Of a stretch of 64,000 nt of DNA, positions 44,455-52,504 are shown one piece after another. The number at the start of each line of letters is the position of its first letter. Within the stretch, counting starts at the first letter, position 1. The notes beneath the pieces are model-generated. The model saw only the letters and a list, made by a program, of their open reading frames with translations, was not told the DNA's origin and searched no databases. The stretch spans positions 124,001 through 188,000 of the forward strand of contig NZ_JBNPXH010000008.1 of assembly GCF_050433395.1 (NCBI RefSeq), written 5' to 3'. The translations under genes and the position numbers were made by a program. Source of the DNA: Mobilitalea torta (GTDB taxonomy: Bacteria > Bacillota > Clostridia > Lachnospirales > Lachnospiraceae).

Positions 44455-45261
44455 ATGAGAACAAAACGTTTGTTAATAAGAAGGTTTTTACCGGATGACT
44501 GGCAGGATTTATTCGAATATTTATCCCAGGAAGAGGTCGTAAAATACGAGCCGTATGAAGTGTTTACCGAAGAGCAGTCCCGGCAGGAAGCAATCCGCCG
44601 TTCAGAAAGACCGGACTTTTGGGCAGTGTGCTTGCAGGATACGGGCAGATTAATCGGCAATGTTTATTTGGCAAAGCAGGAGTTCGGCACATGGGAATTA
44701 GGCTATGTATTTAATAAGAACTACCAGGGAAATGGCTATGCAACGGAAGCCGCCAAAGCTTTAATCGAAGATTCATTTGAAAATCATGACGCTCACCGGG
44801 TTGTTGCAATGTGCAATCCCCTCAATACGGCATCCTGGAAGCTTCTTGAACGTTTAGGACTGCGCAGGGAAGGATATCTTAAGAAGAATATATGGTTTTT
44901 TAAAGATGAAAATGATAGTCCAATATGGCAGGATACCTATGAATATGCTGTTTTAAAAGAGGAATGGCAGCGGCAGAGAACTGGATGGGACGGGAATGCC
45001 TGCGATTTACTGCAAAATTTAGATAAGCTGCATACAACAAAGCTGGGCGCGGAGCGAATCAAAAGCAATCTCAGATTAAATACGGAGGATGTAGTGAAGG
45101 TTTGCCGTGATAAAATACAGGAAGCATCTGCTGTTATTAACAGAAGGGGAAAGAACTGGTACGTGGATATAGACGGATGTAAGATCACGGTAAATGCTCA
45201 CAGCTACACCATTATTACAGCTCATCGAGAAGCGGGAGAAGCGGTGTCAGACACCCGTTAA
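44455..45261 (+). CDS. GNAT acetyltransferase fused to DUF3781
   Basis: A 268-residue protein. Residues 1-165 form a RimJ/RimL-type GNAT domain (TKRLLIRRFLPDDWQDLFEYL, LGYVFNKNYQGNGYATEAAKAL, NTASWKLLERLGLRREGYL). Residues 180-262 match DUF3781 (LLQNLDKLHTTKLGAERIKSNL, then GKNWYVDIDGCKITVNAHSYT), usually a stand-alone small protein. The last six codons are formed by a GGTGTCAGACACC repeat, so the C-terminal end may have been remade by the repeat. AGAAAGGGA precedes the ATG, 34 nt after the previous gene. Confidence 0.82.
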   Translation: MRTKRLLIRRFLPDDWQDLFEYLSQEEVVKYEPYEVFTEEQSRQEAIRRSERPDFWAVCLQDTGRLIGNVYLAKQEFGTWELGYVFNKNYQGNGYATEAAKALIEDSFENHDAHRVVAMCNPLNTASWKLLERLGLRREGYLKKNIWFFKDENDSPIWQDTYEYAVLKEEWQRQRTGWDGNACDLLQNLDKLHTTKLGAERIKSNLRLNTEDVVKVCRDKIQEASAVINRRGKNWYVDIDGCKITVNAHSYTIITAHREAGEAVSDTR

Positions 45262-45349
45262 AACACTGACCGGTGGATTGATTTCCACCAGTCAGAAGCA
45301 CGGTGTTAAGCGCGTGAGTTTTATCTCGCGCGCTGTGGTGTCAGGCACG
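45243..45349. repeat. Palindromic repeat cluster between convergent genes
   Basis: GGTGTCAGACACC (45243-45255) and GGTGTCAGGCACG (45337-45349) bracket two further dyads: CTGAC-GGTGG paired with CCACC-GTCAG (45266-45295), and GCGCG-GAG paired with CTC-CGCGC (about 45309-45332). The whole stretch lies between the convergent GNAT/DUF3781 and pyridoxal kinase genes. It resembles a REP or mosaic element and could also act as a terminator for both genes, although no good U-tract is present. Confidence 0.7.
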
Positions 45350-45358
45350 CAAGTTTTA

Positions 45359-46204
45359 TCAGTCAAACAGCTTCCCGTAATCGGCAAGTATGGATTCAAA
45401 CCGAACTCCCATGCGAGGGCCTGTGCCGTCAGCCGCTGTCAGCCGGATCGCCTCACAAGTGTAATCAACAGCGATTCTTGCCGCATCGGACAAGCTTCGC
45501 CCGCGCAACAGCGCGCCCAGGAGGAAGGAGCCGAACACATCTCCGGTTCCGTGATACATGCCTTCGATTCGTTTACTCATAATGTAATCAATCTGTCCGG
45601 TTTTCGCGTCATAGCAAGCGGCACCCAGATCATCGTCCCCGAAATATACACCGGTCAGCACCACCTGCTTCGCTCCCAGTCCGGCCAATGCACAGAGAAG
45701 ATCCTTCACCTCTTCCTTTGTCATGGGGCCGTCCTTGTATTCCCGCCCTAACATAAAGGCGGCTTCCGTGCAGTTCGGGATAATGACGTCGGCATGCCCG
45801 CAGAGCTTTGCCATGCCCTTCACATGGTCTAAGGTAAAGAGGCTGTACAGCTTGCCGTGATCCGCCATGACCGGATCAACCATAATCAGGGTTTCCGGCG
45901 TCCGGAACATCTCGAAAATATCCCTCACTATATCGATCTGGTCAAGAGAACCAAGATAGCCGCTGTAGAAGGAATCAAACTTAATGTTCTCTTTTTTCCA
46001 GTGTTCTGCAATCGGCCGCATATCATCGGTCAGATCACGGAAGGTAAAGCCTTCAAAGCCGCCGGTATGTGTGGATAAAACCGCTGTAGGCATAGCCGAG
46101 CACTCCACCCCTGCGGCAGAAATGATGGGCAAAGCTACTGTGAGGGAGCATTTGCCTACTCCCGAGATATCGTGTATCGCTGCGACTCTTTTTAAATGTG
46201 CCAT
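45359..46204 (-). CDS. Pyridoxal/pyridoxamine kinase (PdxY/PdxK type)
   Basis: A protein of about 281 residues of the ribokinase fold. Markers: VAAIHDISGVGKCSLTVALPI at the start, LSTHTGGFEGFTFRDLT, VDPVMADHGKLYS, PNCTEAAFMLGREY, and the GTGDVFGSFLLGALLRG motif with the catalytic Asp. It phosphorylates B6 vitamers for pyridoxal-phosphate salvage. ATG 46204 is preferred because AAGGAG lies 9 nt upstream; an ATG at 46213 abuts the ribosome site. It follows LarE by 13 nt in the same operon. Confidence 0.9.
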   Translation of the reverse strand: MAHLKRVAAIHDISGVGKCSLTVALPIISAAGVECSAMPTAVLSTHTGGFEGFTFRDLTDDMRPIAEHWKKENIKFDSFYSGYLGSLDQIDIVRDIFEMFRTPETLIMVDPVMADHGKLYSLFTLDHVKGMAKLCGHADVIIPNCTEAAFMLGREYKDGPMTKEEVKDLLCALAGLGAKQVVLTGVYFGDDDLGAACYDAKTGQIDYIMSKRIEGMYHGTGDVFGSFLLGALLRGRSLSDAARIAVDYTCEAIRLTAADGTGPRMGVRFESILADYGKLFD

Positions 46205-46217
46205 GTTCTGCATCTCC

Positions 46218-47033
46218 TTATTGAGTTTTGTCTATATTTTCATTCATACTGCCTGTGCGGTATCCCAGTAAATCTAAAGCAATATAGGTAAACCCGATTT
46301 GCTTGAATTCAGTATAAATCTTTTTGCGCAAGATGTCATCCTCTAATAACCGAAATCCATCCGGATCCGTTTCGATGCGGGCTAAATCTTTGTGATAGCG
46401 CACTCGCACCTGTCGGAAACCGGAATCCAGAAGCAATTGTTCCGCCTTGTCAATCATGGAAAGCCGTTCGGCGGTGATGCTTTCTCCATAAGGAAACCGT
46501 GACGAGAGGCAGGCGAAAGATTGCTTATTCCATGTGGACAATCCGATCTCTCGGGAAAGCTCCCGTATTTCCTGTTTGTTCAGCTCCGCATGGCGCAGAG
46601 GGCTTTTAACGCTTTGCTCCCGCACGGCGATCAGTCCCGGACGGTAATCTCCGTTGTCGTCCATGTTGGAACCCTCTGCCACATGGTCGATGCCCTGTTC
46701 ATGCGCCACTGCCCATATCTTTTCAAACAATTCGTTTTTGCATAAGTAACATCGGTTGAGAGGATTCTGCGAGAAGCCCTCAATGTCCAATTCCTCTGAA
46801 TCGCAGATAAAGTGGCGTATCCCTTCTTTTGTACAGAAGTCAGCCGCCTCCTTCAGCTCCCGTTCGGGAAAGGAACAGGAACGGGCGGTCACGGCGATGA
46901 CACGATCGCCTAAAATATCATGAGCTGTTTTAAGCAGAAAGGTTGAATCAACTCCGCTGGAAAAGGCGATGGCGATGCTGCCAAGTTCGCGCAAATATTG
47001 TTTTAACCGTTCGTATTTAGTTTGGATTGTCAT
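46218..47033 (-). CDS. larE: LarE-type ATP-dependent sacrificial sulfur transferase
   Basis: A protein of about 271 residues of the PP-loop superfamily. SSGVDST at residues 25-31 binds ATP, followed by ARSCSFPERELKEA and NRCYLCKNELF, the Cys-containing segment near the sulfur-donor position of LarE, then GSNMDDNGDYRPG and KSPLRHAELNK. LarE builds the thio groups of the nickel-pincer cofactor of lactate racemase and related enzymes. No larA, larB or larC lies nearby. ATG 47033 has AAAAGGGG 10 nt upstream. A near-perfect 22-bp inverted repeat lies in its leader. Confidence 0.88.
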   Translation of the reverse strand: MTIQTKYERLKQYLRELGSIAIAFSSGVDSTFLLKTAHDILGDRVIAVTARSCSFPERELKEAADFCTKEGIRHFICDSEELDIEGFSQNPLNRCYLCKNELFEKIWAVAHEQGIDHVAEGSNMDDNGDYRPGLIAVREQSVKSPLRHAELNKQEIRELSREIGLSTWNKQSFACLSSRFPYGESITAERLSMIDKAEQLLLDSGFRQVRVRYHKDLARIETDPDGFRLLEDDILRKKIYTEFKQIGFTYIALDLLGYRTGSMNENIDKTQ

Positions 47034-47064
47034 AGAGAAGTGTCCCCTTTTCGATTTCATTCAT

Positions 47065-47113
47065 ATAATCCCTTGTAATACATATAGGTCATATATGTAT
47101 TATAAGGGATTAT
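47065..47113. promoter_or_regulatory. Near-perfect 22-bp inverted repeat upstream of LarE
   Basis: The arms at 47065-47086 and 47092-47113 are complementary at 21 of 22 positions, with a 5-bp centre GGTCA; the one mismatch would be a G-U pair in RNA. It lies between the promoter and the ribosome site of the LarE gene. It could be an extended operator with nested half-sites (TACATATA and TATATGTA) or a very stable leader hairpin. Confidence 0.75.
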
Positions 47114-47140
47114 GATATCATTTCTTTTCTCAAAAGTCAA
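47112..47140 (-). promoter_or_regulatory. Candidate promoter of the LarE-pyridoxal kinase operon
   Basis: On the minus strand TTGACT (47135-47140), a 17-bp spacer and TATCAT (47112-47117) match the consensus at 5/6 each. The start site would fall at the edge of the 22-bp inverted repeat, so a protein bound to the repeat could block initiation. Confidence 0.55.
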
Positions 47141-47153
47141 CACATAAAGATTC

Positions 47154-47166
47154 GGTGTCAGGCACC
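47154..47166. repeat. Single GGTGTCAGGCACC palindrome
   Basis: One perfect copy of the core found at 31510, 31536, 45243 and 45337. It lies 11 nt beyond the stop codon of the SLH fragment and upstream of the LarE promoter. Confidence 0.75.
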
Positions 47167-47177
47167 CGGGTTTGAAA

Positions 47178-47504
47178 CTATTCCCAATTTATAGCGGGCG
47201 CATATTTTGACTTTTTTTTGACATCCTTAAAAATCGGACTTTTTTTGTATTGATCCGCATCATATCCGTCCGTAAGCCTGGTCAAAAGCTGAACAAACTC
47301 AGCTCTTGTCATGGGGTCATTGGGTTTAAACTTGTTTGCTTCCGCACCCTTCATATATCCGCTTTCTACAGCGGATTTGACGTGATTGTAGTACCATGCA
47401 CCGGGCTTTACATCGGTGAAGCGGTCGGCAGCGTGGACTGTTGAGGAAAACAGCAGACCTAGAAGTATCAAAATAACTGCCATGGGGATTTTTTTAACCT
47501 TCAT
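47178..47504 (-). CDS. Secreted single-SLH-domain protein, probably truncated
   Basis: A 108-residue protein with a signal peptide (about 1-25, ending VHAADRF) and one S-layer homology domain (FTDVKPGAWYYNHVKSAVESGYMKG, then FKPNDPMTRAEFVQLLTRL). A second SLH domain begins (FKDVKKKSKYAPAINW) but the frame stops within it. SLH proteins normally carry two or three such domains to bind cell-wall polysaccharide. The stop lies next to a dispersed palindrome, which suggests the rest was lost by a rearrangement there. It may still be expressed and exported. Confidence 0.75.
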   Translation of the reverse strand: MKVKKIPMAVILILLGLLFSSTVHAADRFTDVKPGAWYYNHVKSAVESGYMKGAEANKFKPNDPMTRAEFVQLLTRLTDGYDADQYKKSPIFKDVKKKSKYAPAINWE

Positions 47505-47531
47505 TTACATCTCCTTTTACATATATACGAG

Positions 47532-48095
47532 TCATGGGACTGCCTCGATTGTAATCGTTCCCTCTAGCAACGAAATCTGATCGCTGCCGGATACCGCCTG
47601 CCCCAGCTCGTACAAGCTGCCATTAGGGCTATAGCTCCCGAAGAACATGACAACATCGGCCCAGGGCGCATAATATGCCAGGGTTCCTATCTCACCTCCG
47701 GCCTTTGGTGTATCGCTGATATCCAGTGCTTTCGGAGGGTAGAAAATCTTTTCATTGTTACTGTAATCTTCAACCGCAAGGGACAGGGGAAGCTGATCGT
47801 AAAGCTCCTTTGCCGCAGTTGAATCATTCAGCTGAAAGGAAATGACATGTTTCCCATCACTGATCTGAATAACGGAAGCTTCCACGGTATCTTCGCCGGG
47901 GGAGGAGGCTTCCTCAGAGGGAGGCAAAGACGGAACCGCTGTGTTGTCCGGCGCGGTATCCGGAACGGATGGTACTGAGGACGGCCCTGCGGATGGAACA
48001 TCTTCCGATGGAATAGTGGGGCCGGACGCTTTGCCGCAACCGGCCATGGCAATCAAAAGAAATACAAGCAACAGAGTTGCAATTCGTTTTTTCAT
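47532..48095 (-). CDS. Cyclophilin-like fold lipoprotein
   Basis: A 187-residue lipoprotein with lipobox MAGC (Cys near 20) and a long Pro/Ser-rich linker (about 22-70). The C-terminal domain (about 72-187: GKHVISFQLNDSTAAKELYDQLP, KIFYPPKALDIS, GTLAYYAPWADVVMFFGSYSPNGSLYELG) matches the small cyclophilin-like family found beside aldo/keto reductases and flavodoxins in gut clostridia. No peptidyl-prolyl isomerase activity is implied. It is the most downstream gene of the minus-strand redox block. Confidence 0.8.
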   Translation of the reverse strand: MKKRIATLLLVFLLIAMAGCGKASGPTIPSEDVPSAGPSSVPSVPDTAPDNTAVPSLPPSEEASSPGEDTVEASVIQISDGKHVISFQLNDSTAAKELYDQLPLSLAVEDYSNNEKIFYPPKALDISDTPKAGGEIGTLAYYAPWADVVMFFGSYSPNGSLYELGQAVSGSDQISLLEGTITIEAVP

Positions 48096-48141
48096 TTCTA
48101 TCCTCCTTGTGCTACCAGGATTGTTGTGCCATCAGAATATT

Positions 48142-49320
48142 TTATCGATAAGCCCGTTCAAAAATAGTGATACAATCCTCATGGGTCATTTCACAAGGGT
48201 TGGCTGCAAACAGGCCGCCCATAGTCTCCCGGGCATTATGGGCCAACGTGGGGAGCTCTTCACGGGTGATTCCGTAATCGCTCATTTTTAGGCCGCCTAC
48301 ACCGCAGTCCTCCTGCAGCTTCAGCAGGGCGGTGATGAAATCCTCCGGTTTATCGGCATCCTTCATTCCTAACAACCGGGCCATTTCCACAAAACGGTCA
48401 TCGCAGGCATGCTTTTCAATAAAGAATTCGCTGAATGCTTTGGAGAGCATGATCAAGCCTGCACCATGGGGAAGTTCCTGATGAAAGGCGCTCATGGCAT
48501 GCTCCATGGAATGCTGTGCCGTGGTTACGCTGACTACCATCGCCCAGCCGGAGAGAGTGTTGGCGTAGGCCATACCGGTGCGGGCATCCATATCATTACC
48601 GTCCTTGACGGCACGGCTCAGATATTTGCCCACATTCTCAATGGCTTCCTTTGCAAATAAGTCACCCATGAGGTTTCGGAAGCTGCTGATATACACTTCG
48701 GTGGAATGGAAGAGTGCATCAAAGCCCTGGTAGGCGGTAAACTCAGGCGGCACGGTGGTCATCAGTTCCGGGTCCACGATTGCCAGAACAGGAAAGAGCC
48801 GGTCATCCCCGCCGAAGCCGATCTTTTCATTGGTCTCATCGTTGGTGATGACGCCCCAGGCATCCACCTCGGAGCCGGTGCCCGCCGTGGTGGTAATGGC
48901 GATGATGGGCAGGGGGTCAGCTGTCAGCGGCTTGCCCTTACCGGTGCCTCCGCTGATATAGTCCCATACATCCCCCTCGTTGGTTGCCAGGGCCGCCATT
49001 GCTTTGGAGGCATCCATGACACTGCCGCCGCCCAGCGCGATAATGAAATCACAGCCGTTCTCTTTGGCAAAAGCTGCACCCGCCATAACGGTGGATTTGA
49101 GAGGATTGGCTTCTACTTTGTCAAAGACGGCGGTTTCAATACCGGCTTGTTTTAACTGGGCCAGCGTACGGTCAAGGGAACCGTTGGTCCTGGTAGATTT
49201 ACCGTTGGAAATGAGCACCATAGCCTTTTTACCTGGAAGGGCCTGTGCATGAAGCTCGTTAAGCTTGCCCGCTCCGAATTGTACGCGGGTTGGGATATAG
49301 GAATGGAAATTATGATACAT
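48142..49320 (-). CDS. Iron-containing alcohol dehydrogenase
   Basis: A protein of about 392 residues of the type-III (Fe-ADH, butanol-dehydrogenase-like) family. The NAD(P) motif GGGSVMDASKAMA is near residue 95 and TTTAGTGSEVDAWGVITN near 140. The metal ligands lie in FDALFHSTEVYIS, TAQHSMEHAMSAFHQELPHG. It reduces aldehydes to alcohols with NAD(P)H in fermentation or detoxification. ATG 49320 follows AAAGGTGA; an upstream GTG at 49329 is inside the ribosome site. It lies 46 nt upstream of the cyclophilin-like gene in the same direction. Confidence 0.92.
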   Translation of the reverse strand: MYHNFHSYIPTRVQFGAGKLNELHAQALPGKKAMVLISNGKSTRTNGSLDRTLAQLKQAGIETAVFDKVEANPLKSTVMAGAAFAKENGCDFIIALGGGSVMDASKAMAALATNEGDVWDYISGGTGKGKPLTADPLPIIAITTTAGTGSEVDAWGVITNDETNEKIGFGGDDRLFPVLAIVDPELMTTVPPEFTAYQGFDALFHSTEVYISSFRNLMGDLFAKEAIENVGKYLSRAVKDGNDMDARTGMAYANTLSGWAMVVSVTTAQHSMEHAMSAFHQELPHGAGLIMLSKAFSEFFIEKHACDDRFVEMARLLGMKDADKPEDFITALLKLQEDCGVGGLKMSDYGITREELPTLAHNARETMGGLFAANPCEMTHEDCITIFERAYR

Positions 49321-49391
49321 AGTTATCACCTTTCTTCAATTAAAAAAATATTGTGTTTTAGAAGCACGCAGCTTCCGGCGCTGCAGGAGAA

Positions 49392-50372
49392 TTACCAGGC
49401 ATAAGCCTGCGGCGCTTCTCCCCCCGGTCCGGGCCAGATGTTATCAAGTTCACGGAGAGTCTCATCAGAGAGCTGGACCTCCAATGCATGAAGATCCTGT
49501 TTCAACTGGTCTGCCGTCTCAGGTCCTATAATAGGGGCGGTCACAGTAGGATTGTGGAGTAACCAGGCAAGGGCAACCGCTGCCGGAGACTCTCCCAGTC
49601 TTTCACATAAAGCCTCATATTTTTCGAGCTGGGGTCTGATTTTTTCAGCTGCATCTTTTAGGGCTGAGCGGCGTGTGTCAAGCCCGCCCTTCAGCATTCC
49701 GCCCAAGAGGCCCCCGGCTAACGGGCTCCACGGGAGTATTCCCAAGCCATAATAGCGGCAGGCAGGAATGACTTCCAGTTCAATGCTGCGAACAGACAGA
49801 TTGTACAAGCTTTGTTCCGAAATAAGGCCCAGGAAGTGGCGGGAATTTGCAGCACCTTGTGCGGTGGCAATATCCCATCCGGCAAAGTTGCTGCTGCCGA
49901 CATAAAGAATTTTTCCCTGTTGGACCAAAAGCTCCATGGCCTGCCAGATTTCCTCCCATGGAGTGAAGCGGTCGATGTGATGCATTTGATACAAATCGAT
50001 ATGGTCGGTCTTCAAGCGGCGAAGGCTGTCTTCACATGCCTTTCTGATATGATACGCAGACAAGCGCCTGTCATTTGGCCCCAATCCCATGGGTTGATAA
50101 CATTTTGTTGCAATTACCAGATCATCGTGCCTGCCGCTTTTTTCCATCCAGCGGCCGATAATTTCTTCAGAAATTCCAAAGCCCTTTTCCATATCCGGTT
50201 TTTGCGGTCCGCCGTATACATCGGCGCTGTCAAAGAAATTGATTCCCTGTGCGGCCGCTTCATCCATAATCTTGAACGCTTCCTGTTCGTCTGTCACATA
50301 GCCAAAGTTCATGGTTCCAAGACAGAGGCGGCTGACTTTCAGTCCGGATCTTCCTAAATTCACATATTGCAT
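49392..50372 (-). CDS. Aldo/keto reductase (YghZ/IolS-like)
   Basis: A 326-residue cytoplasmic AKR. The catalytic tetrad is visible: Asp and Tyr in FFDSADVYGG, Lys in VIATKCYQ and His in LYQMHHIDRFTP. The NADPH site is near ILPWSPLAGGLLGGM and the C-terminal PTVTAPIIGPETADQL. It reduces small carbonyl compounds. It lies 71 nt before the Fe-ADH gene and 20 nt after the PatB-like gene, all on the minus strand, so a common transcript is likely. Confidence 0.92.
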   Translation of the reverse strand: MQYVNLGRSGLKVSRLCLGTMNFGYVTDEQEAFKIMDEAAAQGINFFDSADVYGGPQKPDMEKGFGISEEIIGRWMEKSGRHDDLVIATKCYQPMGLGPNDRRLSAYHIRKACEDSLRRLKTDHIDLYQMHHIDRFTPWEEIWQAMELLVQQGKILYVGSSNFAGWDIATAQGAANSRHFLGLISEQSLYNLSVRSIELEVIPACRYYGLGILPWSPLAGGLLGGMLKGGLDTRRSALKDAAEKIRPQLEKYEALCERLGESPAAVALAWLLHNPTVTAPIIGPETADQLKQDLHALEVQLSDETLRELDNIWPGPGGEAPQAYAW

Positions 50373-50392
50373 TTTGTTTACCTCCTTCTGCT

Positions 50393-51589
50393 TTAAATTA
50401 CAATACCGCAGGGATGCTTGGCGGCAAGCTCTTCATACCGCTGTATCCCTAGTCTCAGTTTTTCCAGGCCATCCAACACCCGGCTTTGCTGGGTGCCCAG
50501 GTTCATCCGGAGAAAGGATTGCCCATTCTGTCCGTAAGCCGAGCCGGATGACAGATACAGTCCGGTTTCATCCCGGATTATTTCGCACAACCGGCTTGTG
50601 TCACAGGTGATTTGGCAGCAGTCCATCCACAGGAGATAGGTTGCTTCGGACGGGATAACCTGTATCTGGGGGATATGCCGGCCAATGTATTCTGCTGCGA
50701 TATTCTTGTTCTCCTTAATATACCCTCGCAATTCATCCAGCCATGCATCCCCTTGAGTAAAGGCGGTAATAGCGGCTTCCATGGCAAAGGCGTTTGGCTC
50801 CGCCACTTCATCGGTGTTCAGTCCCCGGTTGACCTTATGACGAATATGGGGATCGGGAATAACGACGCTGGCAGTCTGTAATCCCGCCAGATTAAATGCC
50901 TTTGTCGGAGCGGTACAGGTGATGCTGTTCCCGGCGCACAGGTCTGATACGGAGGCGAATGGGGTATATGCTGTTCCGGGGTCGGTAAGATCACAATGGA
51001 TTTCATCAGAAAGCACCAGCACCCGGTACTTTGCACACAGCTCACCGATTCTGGCGAGGGTATCTCTGTCCCATACCTTGCCGATTGGGTTATGGGGATT
51101 GCATAAAATCATCAGTGTAGTCTGCGGGTCGGCCAGCTTGCGCTCCAGGTCATGAAAATCAATGCTGTATTGGCCGTCTCGGTAAATCAGCTTGTTTTCC
51201 AGCAGGTTCCGCCCGTTATTCCGTATGGAGTTATAGAAAATATTATAAACCGGGGGCTGGATCAGCACATTCTCACCCACATCGGTCATCTTTCTGACGA
51301 TGGACGAGATGGCGGGCACCACACCGGTTGCAAAGAGAATCCAGTCCGGTTCCATGGGAAACTGATGCCGCCTGGCCCACCAGCCGCTTACCGCCTGACG
51401 GTATTCCTCCGGCACGATAGTATAACCGAATATTCCTCTATCTACCTTCCGCCGAAGGGCATCCAGCACAGCAGGTGCGGTTTCAAAATCCATGTCGGCC
51501 ACCCACATGGGCAGCTCGTTTTCTCCCACATCCCACTTCATGGAAAAGGAATCCCGGCGATCTGTTACTTTGTCAAAAGCAAACGGCAT
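50393..51589 (-). CDS. MalY/PatB-type PLP-dependent C-S lyase / aminotransferase
   Basis: A 398-residue fold-type-I PLP enzyme. Markers: NELPMWVADMDFETAPAVLDAL at the start, ILCNPHNPIGKVWDRDTL, VLSDEIHCDLTDP, and the Lys-containing TAPTKAFNLAGLQTASVVIP that binds PLP. MalY/PatB proteins act as cystathionine beta-lyases, and some have regulatory side roles. It overlaps the DUF3737 gene by 17 nt. Confidence 0.92.
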   Translation of the reverse strand: MPFAFDKVTDRRDSFSMKWDVGENELPMWVADMDFETAPAVLDALRRKVDRGIFGYTIVPEEYRQAVSGWWARRHQFPMEPDWILFATGVVPAISSIVRKMTDVGENVLIQPPVYNIFYNSIRNNGRNLLENKLIYRDGQYSIDFHDLERKLADPQTTLMILCNPHNPIGKVWDRDTLARIGELCAKYRVLVLSDEIHCDLTDPGTAYTPFASVSDLCAGNSITCTAPTKAFNLAGLQTASVVIPDPHIRHKVNRGLNTDEVAEPNAFAMEAAITAFTQGDAWLDELRGYIKENKNIAAEYIGRHIPQIQVIPSEATYLLWMDCCQITCDTSRLCEIIRDETGLYLSSGSAYGQNGQSFLRMNLGTQQSRVLDGLEKLRLGIQRYEELAAKHPCGIVI

Positions 51590-52436
51590 TTTTCACACCT
51601 CCTAAGGTAATACAGGTATTCTCCGGGTCAATCTGCGGATCATCAAAGATAATTTCACCGATCCCTGCTGCGTTGATAACGCCGCTGATAGGGTTTTTAA
51701 TGCTGTCAATGGTGGTAGTGACGTCCGCCGAGATATTTTTGCAGTACTCAAAGGCCAGATTTGTTTTCAGCAAACGGCAATTTTCCAGAGTCAATCCGTC
51801 GATGTAACAGAAGCCCTGCAGGCTCTCAATGGTGCAATTTACGAATGTTAAGTTGCGGGAATTCCACCCGATATATTCCCCGGTGAGGAAGGAATCCGAA
51901 ACAACCACATTTTCGCAATTCCAGAACGCGTCCTTAGACAGAAGCTTAGATCCGGTAATCTCAATATTTTTACAGCCGTCAAAGGAGTAGTTTCCGGCAA
52001 GACGGAGGTTTTTTCCTTTGATATTGGAAGAATTCATGGCGAAATAGTCACCCTTTGCGCTTACATCGCTGAGAGATATGCCGTCGCACATCCAAAAGGT
52101 CTCGCTGGCATTTGGCATATCTACATGGTCCAGACTGATGTTGGCGGAACGGCGAAAGGTCTTGGGGGCCTCGATTGCGGTATGGCTGATGCGGACCTGA
52201 TCGGTGTACCAGATACCGGCCCGTGCGCCGTCCAGCAGGATACTGTCCTGAACATTGGCGTTTTTGCTGTACCAAAAGGGATATTTCCATCTGAAAATAC
52301 TTTGATCCACCCGAATATTCCGGGATTCCTTGAGGGGAGATTCACCGTCCTCAAAAATGGAATGATTGATTGCAAGCTCCCGCCCATGAAAAAGGGCACG
52401 CTCACCTGTAAAAACCTGTTCCTTTATAGACTTCAT
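51573..52436 (-). CDS. DUF3737 protein, right-handed beta-helix
   Basis: A 287-residue protein of repeated short strands (ESPLKESRNIRVDQSIFRWKYP, ENVVVSDSFLTGEYIGWNSRN, GLTLENCRLLKTNLAFEYCKNI) typical of a pectate-lyase-like beta-helix. The wording matches DUF3737, commonly found next to MalY/PatB-like genes in Firmicutes. Most members lack catalytic assignments. No signal peptide. It is translationally coupled to the PLP enzyme downstream. Confidence 0.85.
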   Translation of the reverse strand: MKSIKEQVFTGERALFHGRELAINHSIFEDGESPLKESRNIRVDQSIFRWKYPFWYSKNANVQDSILLDGARAGIWYTDQVRISHTAIEAPKTFRRSANISLDHVDMPNASETFWMCDGISLSDVSAKGDYFAMNSSNIKGKNLRLAGNYSFDGCKNIEITGSKLLSKDAFWNCENVVVSDSFLTGEYIGWNSRNLTFVNCTIESLQGFCYIDGLTLENCRLLKTNLAFEYCKNISADVTTTIDSIKNPISGVINAAGIGEIIFDDPQIDPENTCITLGGVKNAVCF

Positions 52437-52504
52437 TCTATCAATTTCCTCCTATTCTGCTATATCTGAATCTGTGATTTGCTCCTTTATGCAAATGAAT
52501 CAAC

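Noticed and set aside
47040..47140. Riboswitch before the LarE gene
   Set aside because: The structure is one long symmetric inverted repeat with no conserved aptamer core that I can recognise; an operator or simple hairpin explains it better.
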